From Thermostichus lividus PCC 6715 (GTDB lineage Bacteria > Cyanobacteriota > Cyanobacteriia > Thermosynechococcales > Thermosynechococcaceae): a stretch of 64,000 bases of DNA. Each line of letters opens with the position of its first letter. The stretch's first letter is position 1. Positions 1-8,800 of this stretch are shown one piece after another. The notes under the pieces are model-generated. The model was not told the DNA's origin. It saw only the letters and a list, made by a program, of their open reading frames with translations, and did no database searches. The stretch is taken from contig NZ_CP018092.1 in assembly GCF_002754935.1 (NCBI RefSeq), positions 1,054,001 through 1,118,000 on the forward strand, written 5' to 3'. A program made the translations under genes and the position numbers.

Positions 1-437
1 GCAAACGGATTGGGGTGGCGGGCTGCGATCGCCTCGGGCAGCTTGCGACCGGCTTAAGAACGATTCAGCGCCGCAGCTTTGCCCACGACCTTGAGCAACT
101 CCGGCAACTGTGTCAGGAGCGGCAGGTCGAACGCCTCGTGGTGGGGCTACCCTACACCCTCAACGGTGAGCTGGGATCCCAAGCGCGGCAGGTACAGCAC
201 TTGGCAGAACGCTTTGGCAAGGCGCTTGACTTGCCGGTGGAGTACGTGGATGAACGGCTGACCTCCTTTCAAGCCGAAGAGATTCTCAAGCAGCGGGGGC
301 GATCGCCGCGGCGGGAAAAAGCCCTTGTAGATCAAATTGCGGCGGCGTTAATTTTGCAGCAGTGGCTTGACGCACTCAAGCAGCCTGTGCAAACGACGGT
401 AGCAACGCCTAGGCCGACGGCGGCAGAGAGAGATTGA
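1..437 (+). CDS. ruvX: RuvX/YqgF-family Holliday junction resolvase-like protein (5' end outside window)
   Basis: The frame is open from the first complete codon at position 3, so the true start lies upstream of the window. The visible part covers nearly all of a typical protein of about 140-150 residues. Family hallmarks seen are the VDERLTS segment in the middle and the DQIAAALILQQWL segment near the C-terminus, which carry acidic residues of the RNase H-like fold. YqgF proteins act in 16S rRNA 5' processing and are predicted Holliday junction resolvases; which role applies here cannot be read from sequence. The C-terminal tail overlaps the convergent phosphatase gene by 29 bases. Confidence 0.88.
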   Translation, partial: KRIGVAGCDRLGQLATGLRTIQRRSFAHDLEQLRQLCQERQVERLVVGLPYTLNGELGSQARQVQHLAERFGKALDLPVEYVDERLTSFQAEEILKQRGRSPRREKALVDQIAAALILQQWLDALKQPVQTTVATPRPTAAERD

Positions 438-1035
438 AGCCGTGAATTTGCCACCAACGCACATTTTCCGCCTCAAAGCGACCATCTACATCCACTCTGA
501 CTGAAAAGTCAAACCATGCGGCTGGTGGGATATTGATTCCCCACAGGCGATCGCTGCCGAGAACCACACTCACTAAGCACTGCAAAAATCCGCCGTGGGA
601 AATACACCACACACAGTGCTCATCCTCGTGTTTGCGTAGGTGCTTCCACGTTTGTTTGGCCCGCTGCCATGCCGCTGCCATCGACTCCGCTTCGGGAATC
701 GGCACAAGACAGTCCTGCTCCTCCAACTCATTACAGAGATGCGGCTGCTGTTCCTGAGCTTGCGCCCAAGTCAGACCGGTAAAAACCCCCTGATCAATCT
801 CAATTAAGTCCGCCAATTCCTGAATCTTTAAGCCAGAGATTGGGTTCATGAGGCGAGCCGCCTCACAACAGCGCTGCAGCGGACTGGTATAGATAAAATC
901 CGGCGGGGGCAAAATCTCCCGTAGCGCAAGGGCTTGCTGGCGACCCCGCTGTGTGAGGGGAACATCCTGCCGCCCTAGCATCACGCCAGTGTCATTCCCC
1001 ACCGCTTCACCATGGCGGACTAAAATTAAGCGCAT
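409..1035 (-). CDS. Histidine phosphatase family protein (phosphoglycerate mutase-like)
   Basis: 208 residues. The N-terminus carries the phosphohistidine motif LVRHGEAV, and the second catalytic histidine is in CISHGGF about two thirds along. The arginine-containing segment YTSPLQRC is also typical. These features place it in the phosphoglycerate mutase-like (branch 2) superfamily; the substrate is not predictable, and such proteins in cyanobacteria are often general phosphatases. A GGGGAGGG Shine-Dalgarno-like run stands just before the ATG. It converges on ruvX and overlaps its end by 29 bases. Confidence 0.85.
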   Translation of the reverse strand: MRLILVRHGEAVGNDTGVMLGRQDVPLTQRGRQQALALREILPPPDFIYTSPLQRCCEAARLMNPISGLKIQELADLIEIDQGVFTGLTWAQAQEQQPHLCNELEEQDCLVPIPEAESMAAAWQRAKQTWKHLRKHEDEHCVWCISHGGFLQCLVSVVLGSDRLWGINIPPAAWFDFSVRVDVDGRFEAENVRWWQIHGFNLSLPPSA

Positions 1036-1168
1036 TTTGCCCTCCCCTGAATATCATGACTCGCGGTAAAATTGGCAATTGCTCCACTCCTCGGTAGAAT
1101 TATCGTACTGAGTGGCTGCTCTCGATGGCTGGCCACAGATTTATTTACATTTGATTGATTGCATACCT

Positions 1169-2251
1169 GTGCCCGTAATCGCCCCTCCCATTCGTCCTGC
1201 TTGGCATGGCTTAATTCACGCCTACGGTGACTTTTTGCCCGTCAGCGATCGCACCCCCATTGTGACCCTTTATGAAGGGAACACGCCCCTGATTCCGGTG
1301 CCCCGCATTGCTGAGCGGGTGGGTCGGAATGTTTCAGTATATGTCAAGTACGACGGCCTTAATCCCACCGGTAGCTTCAAGGATCGCGGTATGACCATGG
1401 CGATCTCTAAAGCCAAGGAGGCGGGAGCGGAAGCAGTGATTTGCGCTAGTACTGGGAATACCTCCGCAGCAGCAGCGGCCTATGCGCGGCGGGCGGGTCT
1501 GCGCGCCTATGTCCTCGTCCCGGAAGGCTATGTGGCTCAGGGCAAGCTGGCTCAGGCATTGCTCTATGGTGCTGAAGTGATTGCCATTGAAGGGAACTTT
1601 GACCAAGCCCTTGACATTGTGCGGGTGATGGCCGATACCTACCCCATTACCCTAGTGAACTCTGTCAATCCCTATCGCCTTGAAGGGCAAAAAACCGCAG
1701 CCTTTGAGGTGGTGGATAGCTTGGGCAATGCCCCCGATTGGCTGTGCATCCCCATGGGCAATGCTGGCAATATTACCGCCTATTGGATGGGCTTCTGTCA
1801 GTATCGTGAACAAAATCGCTGCGATCGCCTCCCCCGCATGATGGGTTTTCAAGCAGCGGGATCTGCCCCCCTCGTCAACGGTGCCGTGGTTGTGCATCCA
1901 GAAACCGTGGCTACCGCCATTCGCATTGGCAACCCCGCCAATTGGCAGCGGGCGATCGCCGTCAAGGAGGCCAGCCAAGGGGCTTTTAATGCCGTCACCG
2001 ATGCTGAAATCCTCACGGCTTACTGCCTATTAGCCTCTGAAGAAGGCATTTTCTGTGAACCGGCCAGTGCTGCCTCTGTGGCAGGCTTACTCAAATTAGC
2101 CGATCAGGTGCCCAGCGGTGCCACCGTCGTTTGTGTGCTGACCGGCAATGGCCTGAAGGATCCGGACACGGCCTTGCAGCAGGAGAGCGATCGCTTTCAT
2201 CGCCACATCGACCCAAGCGAAGCCACCGTCGCTAAAGTCATGGGGTTTTAA
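1169..2251 (+). CDS. thrC: Threonine synthase
   Basis: PLP-dependent enzyme converting O-phosphohomoserine to threonine. The lysine that should form the Schiff base lies in [10 protein letters not shown]. The glycine-rich phosphate-binding loop is in CVLTGNG, and [14 protein letters not shown] is typical of the fold-type II family. The reading frame is open further upstream to a GTG at 1112, but family members begin close to the segment RPAWHGLI. I therefore prefer the GTG at 1169, giving 360 residues; TTG 1151 is another option and no clear ribosome-binding site decides. The stop overlaps the small minus-strand gene that follows by 4 bases. Confidence 0.92.
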   Translation: MPVIAPPIRPAWHGLIHAYGDFLPVSDRTPIVTLYEGNTPLIPVPRIAERVGRNVSVYVKYDGLNPTGSFKDRGMTMAISKAKEAGAEAVICASTGNTSAAAAAYARRAGLRAYVLVPEGYVAQGKLAQALLYGAEVIAIEGNFDQALDIVRVMADTYPITLVNSVNPYRLEGQKTAAFEVVDSLGNAPDWLCIPMGNAGNITAYWMGFCQYREQNRCDRLPRMMGFQAAGSAPLVNGAVVVHPETVATAIRIGNPANWQRAIAVKEASQGAFNAVTDAEILTAYCLLASEEGIFCEPASAASVAGLLKLADQVPSGATVVCVLTGNGLKDPDTALQQESDRFHRHIDPSEATVAKVMGF

Positions 2252-2412
2252 TCACCTCCTAGGAGCCAAGCCAACAGCAGCAAGAAGGATCCCCACAGCA
2301 CAACGCTGGGAAGATGGACCCAGCCAAAAAACTCCATGGGAACACTCACAAACAGTTGAGTCAGCAGGATGCTGATGTAGCACAGAGCACTCAACAGAAC
2401 CAGAAAAACCAT
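2248..2412 (-). CDS. Small hydrophobic membrane protein (54 aa)
   Basis: Short ATG-to-TAA frame of 54 residues. Two strongly hydrophobic stretches (about residues 2-24 and 36-51) are separated by a short loop containing MEFFGW, and the C-terminus is GGD. It lies 13 bases downstream of the SDR gene on the same strand, so it would be the last gene of the VanY-SDR unit, and it overlaps thrC by 4 bases. The two-helix layout, fitting start and tight spacing support a real gene. I do not recognise a named family; function unknown. Confidence 0.55.
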   Translation of the reverse strand: MVFLVLLSALCYISILLTQLFVSVPMEFFGWVHLPSVVLWGSFLLLLAWLLGGD

Positions 2413-2425
2413 GGCTCATACCTAG

Positions 2426-3130
2426 CTAGGCGTTGCCATAGATGGGGATCGCTGCGCCACTGATTGCCCCTGCACTCTCGGAAATGAGATAGGCAATCAG
2501 TTGACCAATGGCTGTTGGCGGCACCCACATCGCGGCTTGGTCGCTCCCCATCGCAGCACGGTTGTTGGGGGTATCGATAATACTGGGAAGAATTACATTG
2601 GCAGTAATGTTCATCCCTTTGGTTTCAGCAGCGATCGCCCGCGTGAAGGCCACAACAGCGGCTTTGGCAGCACAGTAGGCGGCCAACTCAGCCGTGGGTT
2701 CCACCGCCCCGCGTGAACCAATCGTGACAATTCGACCGTAGTGTTGGGGCTGCATCCGTTTAAGGGCGTGTTTACACACTAGGAAGGTGGTTTCAACGTT
2801 GAGGGCGAAGCTGTGCTGCCAATCACTCAAGGCAACGTTAGCCGTCGCGCCCATGCTAAAGCCCCCCACTAAATGAACCACTGCATCGAGTTGGGGCATA
2901 CGATTAATCAGTGCGGCTACTTCACTTTCGTTGTTGAGGTCGGCAGCGACAAAGCGGACATTGGCCAGCTCTGCTGCGGCCAGTTGCTGCTCAAGGTGCT
3001 CCCGTCCCACCGCATCAATGTAGGGAATGGTGAGGGTATAGCCCTGAGCCAGTAATACCGGAGCTACCCCTTGACCTAAGCCGCCCGTGCCACCCGTTAA
3101 CAGGACGGATCGATGCCCTAGCCCACTCAT
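2426..3130 (-). CDS. Short-chain dehydrogenase/reductase (SDR family)
   Basis: 234 residues, the usual length of a classical SDR. The NAD(P)-binding motif TGGTGGLG is at residues 12-19. The active-site serine is likely in TIGSRGAV and the catalytic YxxxK is YCAAK. The C-terminus carries the family segment VILPSIIDTPNN. Substrate unknown. The start overlaps the upstream VanY-like gene by 4 bases (ATGA), so the two are probably co-transcribed and translationally coupled; the 54-residue membrane protein gene follows. Confidence 0.87.
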   Translation of the reverse strand: MSGLGHRSVLLTGGTGGLGQGVAPVLLAQGYTLTIPYIDAVGREHLEQQLAAAELANVRFVAADLNNESEVAALINRMPQLDAVVHLVGGFSMGATANVALSDWQHSFALNVETTFLVCKHALKRMQPQHYGRIVTIGSRGAVEPTAELAAYCAAKAAVVAFTRAIAAETKGMNITANVILPSIIDTPNNRAAMGSDQAAMWVPPTAIGQLIAYLISESAGAISGAAIPIYGNA

Positions 3131-3861
3131 TTTGCACTCCTTACGTTTAGTTGCCGTGCTTTATAAAACGTTTGCAAACTGTGGCGATCGCCCACAAATC
3201 GCCAATGCCACGGTTCATAGCTAACCCCTTGCGAATTGCTCTCAGGGAACGATAGTTCAAAGCTAAAGCGAGCAGCATTCACCGCTAACCACTGAAAGGC
3301 CGGGGTTTGCTCAAAGGCCACGCTAAGATGAGTGTCGGGCTGGCTGGCATCGCCAATATCAATGGCATACCCTGTATGGTGTTCACTGTAGCCCGGCGGC
3401 GCACTCACTAAGGCACGCTCACTCGTTCGTTGTCCTCGCTGTTCCTTCACCTGAAAAAAGAGATAATCTTGATCCTGCTTAGAGCGGAAGCCCGAAAGGG
3501 GAACCAGAATAATTCCCTCCTGCTGAGCCGCAGCAACCATGGCTCGAAATCGCTCCGCCGCCGCTCGGCGTAACTGGATCTGGCCGTCGGCACTTACGGG
3601 CACTAACTCACTCAGGGGTGCTTCTTCGTAGGGTAAATGCCCCAACAGATTCTCTGTGGGAACCGCAATGGGGTTCCCAACTGCTTCAGCAACGGCTGAG
3701 GGTTCCGTAGAACGGCTGAAAACCCAGACACCCCCAGCCATACAACCTAAGCCAATGATGCTGGCGATCGCCCACCGTTTATACAAGGGTTGTTTCTGAA
3801 GCCTAACCGCAGAGTCTGTTGGTAAGCGTTCTGCAATAGGAATATCTTGATCCATGCTCAC
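3127..3861 (-). CDS. VanY-like D-alanyl-D-alanine carboxypeptidase (M15 family)
   Basis: 244 residues. An N-terminal membrane anchor (about residues 30-48, WAIASIIGLGCMAGG) is followed by an M15B peptidase domain. Zinc and catalytic signatures are SEHHTGYAIDIGD and EPWHWRF. It probably trims D-Ala from peptidoglycan stem peptides in the periplasm. It is first in a minus-strand set with the SDR and the small membrane protein. An ISL3 element begins 68 bases upstream of its start codon and may have replaced part of its promoter. Confidence 0.87.
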   Translation of the reverse strand: MSMDQDIPIAERLPTDSAVRLQKQPLYKRWAIASIIGLGCMAGGVWVFSRSTEPSAVAEAVGNPIAVPTENLLGHLPYEEAPLSELVPVSADGQIQLRRAAAERFRAMVAAAQQEGIILVPLSGFRSKQDQDYLFFQVKEQRGQRTSERALVSAPPGYSEHHTGYAIDIGDASQPDTHLSVAFEQTPAFQWLAVNAARFSFELSFPESNSQGVSYEPWHWRFVGDRHSLQTFYKARQLNVRSAK

Positions 3862-3929
3862 ACCCGCTAAGCGTGTTTCCTGTTCACAGGATATATGAGG
3901 CTAAGCATACAAGGATTATTTTTCAGTTA

Positions 3930-5215
3930 GGGTCTATCGGACTTGGTATGCTAATGTAACATGCTATACGAAATCTGAGATATGCAGCTACTTCTAACTG
4001 ATCTACTCAACCTACCTGGAATTGAGGTTGAAGATTATACCGATGTTGCGGGAGAATTGATTCTTATAGTGGAAGCAAAGACAACCGAGGCGATTTGCCC
4101 ACGTTGCCAACAAAAAAGTTGTCATTTACACCAGAATCATTGGTATCTAGTGCGAGATTTAAGCATCAGTGGACGAACCGTATTTCTTAAGATCAATCGT
4201 CGCCAGTTTAAGTGTCGAACTTGTGGTAAGCCATTCAGTGAAACGCTCGATTTCATCGGCAATCGTCGCAAGCAAACGGATCGATTTGCTCAGTCAATCG
4301 TGCAACAGGTTTTGCACAGCGACATTCATAATGTTGCAATTTCAAATGGTCTCACTGATGAAGAAGTATGGTCAATGGTACAGTATGTCAGTAAAAAAAA
4401 ACTCCACGTCGATGTGAGTTCAGTAAAACGATTAGGTATAGATGAGATTTCCTTAGGTAAAGGACAAGGAGATTACATAGTTGTTTTGGTCGATTTAGAG
4501 CGGCGAATTCCCCTTGCCTTTGCGCCTTCTCGTAAGCAGGAAGATGTGAGGCAAGTGCTTGAGGCATGGGGAGCAGCAGTACTCAATCAAATTATTGAGG
4601 TGAGCATTGACCTGTCTGGAAACTATAAAAGTTTGGTTCATAAACTCCTACCGAATGCTACGGTGGTTGCCGACCGATTTCATGTTATAAAAATTGTGAA
4701 TCAGGAATTGGATAAGGCTCGACAAAGTATTTGTAAAGCGAATGAGCAGACGGTAAATGAAGTCCAGAAAGCCCAGATTGCAGCCGCGCTCAAACAAAGT
4801 AAATATGCGTTACTGAAGCCGGAGGAAAATCTAACTCAGAAGCAAAAAGCAAAACTGGAAGAAATTCGAGAAGTAGTGCCAAGTCTGGCTCGAATGCATC
4901 AGGAGAAGGAATCGTTTAGAGCTATCTTTGAGCAAGCAAAAGATTGGAAAGATGGAACCTTTCAATTGCTCGATTGGTTAGCTCAAGCTCAGGATTCTTT
5001 TCAAGAGAGCGTAAGAACAATTTGTCGGTGGTTTGGTGAAGTCACCGCCTATTTTGATAATCACACAAATAGTGATGTTGTTGAAGGTATTAACAATAAA
5101 TTGAAGCTGATCAAGCGGTCAGGTTATGGGCTCAGGAACTTTGACAATTTTCAGTTACGTTGCTTAATTTGCTGGCATTTAGCTATTGATTAAGCATAAC
5201 TCGGACGATAGAGCC
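3930..5215 (+). mobile_element. ISL3-family insertion sequence, copy 1
   Basis: 1286-bp element with imperfect 23-bp terminal inverted repeats: the left end starts GGGTCTATCG and the right end, read from outside, starts GGCTCTATCG; 17 of 23 positions match. It carries one transposase gene. No flanking direct repeat is visible: the 8 bases to the left are TTCAGTTA and to the right ACTTCAAA. The missing duplication points to rearrangement after insertion. A second copy starts at 5792. Confidence 0.9.
3982..5193 (+). CDS. ISL3-family transposase (copy 1, apparently intact)
   Basis: 403 residues. The N-terminal zinc-binding region has C39-x2-C42 and C78-x2-C81, followed by a helix-turn-helix region. 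The DDE catalytic core likely uses D154 (in RLGIDEI), D210 (in VSIDLSG) and E368 (in DVVEGINNK); these assignments are by motif position. All four cysteines are present, unlike copy 2, so this copy is the more likely source of active enzyme. The gene is AT-richer than its surroundings and lacks the HIP1 octamer, consistent with foreign origin. Confidence 0.92.
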   Translation: MQLLLTDLLNLPGIEVEDYTDVAGELILIVEAKTTEAICPRCQQKSCHLHQNHWYLVRDLSISGRTVFLKINRRQFKCRTCGKPFSETLDFIGNRRKQTDRFAQSIVQQVLHSDIHNVAISNGLTDEEVWSMVQYVSKKKLHVDVSSVKRLGIDEISLGKGQGDYIVVLVDLERRIPLAFAPSRKQEDVRQVLEAWGAAVLNQIIEVSIDLSGNYKSLVHKLLPNATVVADRFHVIKIVNQELDKARQSICKANEQTVNEVQKAQIAAALKQSKYALLKPEENLTQKQKAKLEEIREVVPSLARMHQEKESFRAIFEQAKDWKDGTFQLLDWLAQAQDSFQESVRTICRWFGEVTAYFDNHTNSDVVEGINNKLKLIKRSGYGLRNFDNFQLRCLICWHLAID

Positions 5216-5269
5216 ACTTCAAATAAATTACAAACCCTAAAAGCCTTGATGTAGTTGGCTCCTAGCCTA

Positions 5270-5341
<72 letters not shown>

Positions 5342-5398
5342 ATTGATTTCCTTAAACAAGAATACTAGTTTAGGTCAATATGGCAAGATTTGCAAGCG

Positions 5399-5791
5399 TA
5401 AACTTCCCCGCCCTAGAAGGGCGAGGCTTTCTGTAGCCCTCCGGCTATCTCGCAAGCTAGCCAGGAGCCTCCAGGCAGCGTTACGGACTGCCCCAAAAGC
5501 GCAATATTGATTGCTCCATTTAGGTCTGCATCACCAATCCATCCGCAATGCCCACACTTGAACTTTTTTTCAGTCCTCAGCCCAATATGCAAGCAACAAT
5601 GGCAGGTTTGACTGGTATAGGCAGGTGGTACAGCAACCACCTCAACTCCTTCCTTCATACCCTTGTATTCCAAGAATTGTCGCAACTGATAGAACGCCCA
5701 ACTGTTAGACCGTCTCCGCTCGGTCGTGTTTCTCGGTTGCTGGTTGATTCTATCTCGAATGCCTGTCAAATCCTCGATAGCAACAATGGCA
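5399..5791 (-). pseudogene. TnpB (IS200/IS605 group) 3' fragment, truncated by ISL3 copy 2
   Basis: The open frame at 5413-5769 encodes the C-terminal part of a TnpB-type protein. It shows the zinc-ribbon pair CHCC and CGHC and the RuvC-III-like segment GDADLNGAINIALLG. The frame runs into the left end of ISL3 copy 2 at 5792, and the missing N-terminal part is not found beyond that element, so material was deleted. Beyond the stop lies a hairpin (5404-5420) with the sequence form of an IS200/605 right end. A full TnpB would be about 400 residues. Confidence 0.8.
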
Positions 5792-7077
5792 GGGTCTATC
5801 GGACTTGGTATGCTAATGTAACATGCTATACGAAATCTGAGATATGCAGCTACTTCTAACTGATCTACTCAACCTACCTGGAATTGAGGTTGAAGATTAT
5901 ACCGATGTTGCGGGAGAATTGATTCTTATAGTGGAAGCAAAGACAACCGAGGCGATTTGCCCACGTTGCCAACAAAAAACTTGTCATTTACACCAGAATC
6001 ATTGGTATCTAGTGCGAGATTTAAGCATCAGTGGACGAACCGTATTTCTTAAGATCAATCGTCGCCAGTTTAAATGTCGAACTTTTGGTAAGCCATTCAG
6101 TGAAACGCTCGATTTCATCGGCAATCGTCGCAAGCAAACGGATCGATTTGCTCAGTCAATCGTGCAACAGGTTTTGCACAGCGACATTCATAATGTTGCA
6201 ATTTCAAATGGTCTCACTGATGAAGAAGTATGGTCAATGGTACAGTATGTCAGTAAAAAAAAACTCCACGTCGATGTTAGTTCATTAAAACGATTAGGTA
6301 TAGATGAGATTTCCTTAGGTAAAGGACAAGGAGATTACATAGTTGTTTTGGTCGATTTAGAGCGGCGAATTCCCCTTGCCTTTGCGCCTTCTCGCAAGCA
6401 GGAAGATGTGAGGCAAGTGCTTGAGGCATGGGGAGCAGCAGTACTCAATCAAATTATTGAGGTGAGCATTGACCTGTCTGGAAACTATAAAAGTTTGGTT
6501 CATAAACTCCTACCGAATGCTACGGTGGTTGCCGACCGATTTCATGTTATGAAGATTGTGAATCAGGAATTGGATAAGGCTCGACAAAGTATTTGTAAAG
6601 CGAATGAGCAGACGGTAAATGAAGTCCAGAAAGCCCAGATTGCAGCCGCGCTCAAACAAAGTAAATATGCGTTACTGAAGCCGGAGGAAAATCTAACTCA
6701 GAAGCAAAAAGCAAAACTGGAAGAAATTCGAGAAGTAGTGCCAAGTCTGGCTCGAATGCATCAGGAGAAGGAATCGTTTAGAGCCATCTTTGAGCAAGCA
6801 AAAGATTGGAAAGATGGAACCTTTCAATTGCTCGATTGGTTAGCTCAAGCTCAGGATTCTTTTCAAGAGAGCGTAAGAACAATTTGTCGGTGGTTTGGTG
6901 AAGTCACCGCCTATTTTGATAATCACACAAATAGTGATGTTGTTGAAGGTATTAACAATAAATTGAAGCTGATCAAGCGGTCAGGTTATGGGTTCAGGAA
7001 CTTTGACAATTTTCAGTTACGTTGCTTAATTTGCTGGCATTTAGCTATTGATTAAGCATAACTCGGACGATAGAGCC
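5792..7077 (+). mobile_element. ISL3-family insertion sequence, copy 2
   Basis: Same length (1286 bp) and orientation as copy 1, offset by 1862 bp, with the same terminal repeats. It interrupts a tnpB fragment on its left and ends one base before the stop codon of the ArsB/NhaD-type transporter on its right. The flanks (CAATGGCA left, GCTAGCTG right) show no direct repeat, and the flanks do not match in cross-combination with copy 1. Confidence 0.9.
5844..7055 (+). CDS. ISL3-family transposase (copy 2, Zn-ligand cysteine lost)
   Basis: 403 residues, differing from copy 1 at five positions: S46T, C81F, V148L, I236M and L384F. C81 is the last cysteine of the second CxxC pair in the N-terminal zinc-binding region, so C81F probably impairs DNA binding. 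The DDE residues D154, D210 and E368 are kept. The element can probably still be moved in trans by copy 1. Confidence 0.9.
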   Translation: MQLLLTDLLNLPGIEVEDYTDVAGELILIVEAKTTEAICPRCQQKTCHLHQNHWYLVRDLSISGRTVFLKINRRQFKCRTFGKPFSETLDFIGNRRKQTDRFAQSIVQQVLHSDIHNVAISNGLTDEEVWSMVQYVSKKKLHVDVSSLKRLGIDEISLGKGQGDYIVVLVDLERRIPLAFAPSRKQEDVRQVLEAWGAAVLNQIIEVSIDLSGNYKSLVHKLLPNATVVADRFHVMKIVNQELDKARQSICKANEQTVNEVQKAQIAAALKQSKYALLKPEENLTQKQKAKLEEIREVVPSLARMHQEKESFRAIFEQAKDWKDGTFQLLDWLAQAQDSFQESVRTICRWFGEVTAYFDNHTNSDVVEGINNKLKLIKRSGYGFRNFDNFQLRCLICWHLAID

Positions 7078-7078
7078 G

Positions 7079-8455
7079 CTAGCTGCGAGGCCAAATTAAA
7101 AATCGAACCGTGAGAAATAGGGCTGAGACCCCCAGTTGCAGTGCTGTAATGGGAACGCCATAGCGCAAAAACGTCTTAAAGCTAATACGTCGTCCATGGA
7201 GTTCGGCAACACCTGCCCCAACAATATTGGCAGAGGCACCCACCAGTGTGGCATTTCCCCCTAGGGTAGCGCCCAGCATCATGGCATAAAACAAGGGCAA
7301 AACTGTACTGGGAATATCGCCACCATAGCCAAGGTGGAGAATTTCACTACCGGCGAGGCCAACCTGAACCACGTATTTTTTCAGTAAGGGTACCATCGCC
7401 ACCACTAACGGAATATTAGGAATCACACTGGACACAATGCCCATCATAAACAACAGCAACAGTGACCCTAAAAAGATATTTTTACCAATCACAAACGCTA
7501 AGACTTGCGAAAGTTGGTCAATGATCCCCGTTTTCTCTAGCCCCCCAATCAACACAAATACACTCATGAAAAAGATGAGGGTTCCCCAATCCACATCGCG
7601 CAAAATTTGGGTTACCGTATCAATTTTGCTTTGATGGGCAAGGAGCAGGGCAAGTGCCGCCCCCATCAAGGCCACGGCTGGCGGTGACACCTTCACCAAC
7701 GTGCCATCGCCAATGACAAAAAACACCAAGACAAAGAGGATAATCACTGAGCCAACCGCCAAGGTGCGGGGATGATTAATCTGGGGATGGGGCAACTGAT
7801 CAAGGCTCTTGAGTTCCTTGCGCCAAATTCGCCGAAACAATACCGGTAAGCACAAAACAATGACAGCGATCGCCAACACCCCCGCCATGCTCATCCGCAG
7901 CAGATAATCCGTAAAGCTAAGGTTAATGGCATCCCCAACAATGTAGGTCGCTGGATCCCCCACTAAGGTGAGCAAGCCAGCACTGTTGGAAACAATAACC
8001 ATTAAAATAATTAGCGGCACAAAATCCACCCCAACCTCCGCCGCCATTGGGGGTAACAGCGGCGCTAGCAGCATGACGGTGGTGGCATTGGGCAGCACCG
8101 CACAGATGGGGGTGGTGAGGGCAACAATGCCCAAGAGTAATCGCTTACCTTGTCCTCGGGCTAAAATCACCATTTGCGTGGCAATATAATCAAAAATCTT
8201 GGTAGGCTCAAACGCTCGCACCAAGACCATCACGCCAAAAAAAAGGGCAAGGGTGCCATGGCTGCGGCCAATGTAGCTAATGGCCTCTGAGAGGGTCATA
8301 ATATTCAGAAAAACCAGCAGGATTGCCCCTAAAAAAGCCGCAATGGTGATATTGATCAATTCGGTCATGATCAGGGCGATCACGCCCAAAAAAATGAAAC
8401 CTGCAACAAGGGGCTGCCAGTGTTGGATAAACATGTTCAATCCTAGCGAATTCAA
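7079..8455 (-). CDS. ArsB/NhaD-type ion transporter (SLC13-like permease)
   Basis: 458 residues with about 11-12 hydrophobic segments. The segments NATTVMLLAPLLPP and LVGDPATYIVGDAI near the middle, and the pseudo-symmetric GGNATLVGASANIV near the C-terminus, are typical of the ArsB/NhaD ion transporter superfamily. Members export arsenite or exchange Na+ and H+. The upstream c-di-AMP-type riboswitch favours an ion-homeostasis role over arsenite export (inference). The TAG stop is one base from the inner end of ISL3 copy 2, yet the protein looks full length. Confidence 0.85.
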   Translation of the reverse strand: MNSLGLNMFIQHWQPLVAGFIFLGVIALIMTELINITIAAFLGAILLVFLNIMTLSEAISYIGRSHGTLALFFGVMVLVRAFEPTKIFDYIATQMVILARGQGKRLLLGIVALTTPICAVLPNATTVMLLAPLLPPMAAEVGVDFVPLIILMVIVSNSAGLLTLVGDPATYIVGDAINLSFTDYLLRMSMAGVLAIAVIVLCLPVLFRRIWRKELKSLDQLPHPQINHPRTLAVGSVIILFVLVFFVIGDGTLVKVSPPAVALMGAALALLLAHQSKIDTVTQILRDVDWGTLIFFMSVFVLIGGLEKTGIIDQLSQVLAFVIGKNIFLGSLLLLFMMGIVSSVIPNIPLVVAMVPLLKKYVVQVGLAGSEILHLGYGGDIPSTVLPLFYAMMLGATLGGNATLVGASANIVGAGVAELHGRRISFKTFLRYGVPITALQLGVSALFLTVRFLIWPRS

Positions 8456-8521
8456 GGGTTAAGGATTTCGGTCAACGCAGCGAAACCGAACCATGGAACA
8501 CTGAGCAGTGATAAACAACAG

Positions 8522-8650
8522 CCAGTCTCCAACTGAGTGCCGACGAAGTTAGCTGACGGGCTAGGATTCAGTGGTATCCTATCTCTGGCGAGAATGCGCC
8601 CCTATTCACTGGGTTCTCCGTTCTGAATCTTGAGGTTTCAGATTAGGCAA
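8522..8650 (-). promoter_or_regulatory. ydaO/yuaA-type c-di-AMP riboswitch
   Basis: Read on the minus strand, this leader carries the ordered conserved blocks of the ydaO aptamer: ACGGAGAACCCA, AGGGGCGCATT, GATAGGA, then CCCGTCAGCTAAC and TTCGTCGGC. The CCGTCAGCTAAC core is diagnostic. It lies about 70-195 bases upstream of the transporter start. A stem GGTTCGGT/ACCGAA between aptamer and ATG could be part of the expression platform. Boundaries are approximate. Confidence 0.8.
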
Positions 8651-8800
8651 GCTTTAGATAAATTGCTGCTGAGTTTAGCACAGCCATTTCCGAGGATTCA
8701 AGAGAGGATTTTCTATGGTCAAAATTAAGGAGAACATAGCTAGTCTGTTAAGACTGCCACAATTTTGGCAAATGTGTCAAAATGTTTCCTGTGTCAACTA

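Noticed and set aside
3922-5223. Target-site duplication around ISL3 copy 1
   Set aside because: The 8-bp flanks differ, and cross-pairing with the flanks of copy 2 also fails.
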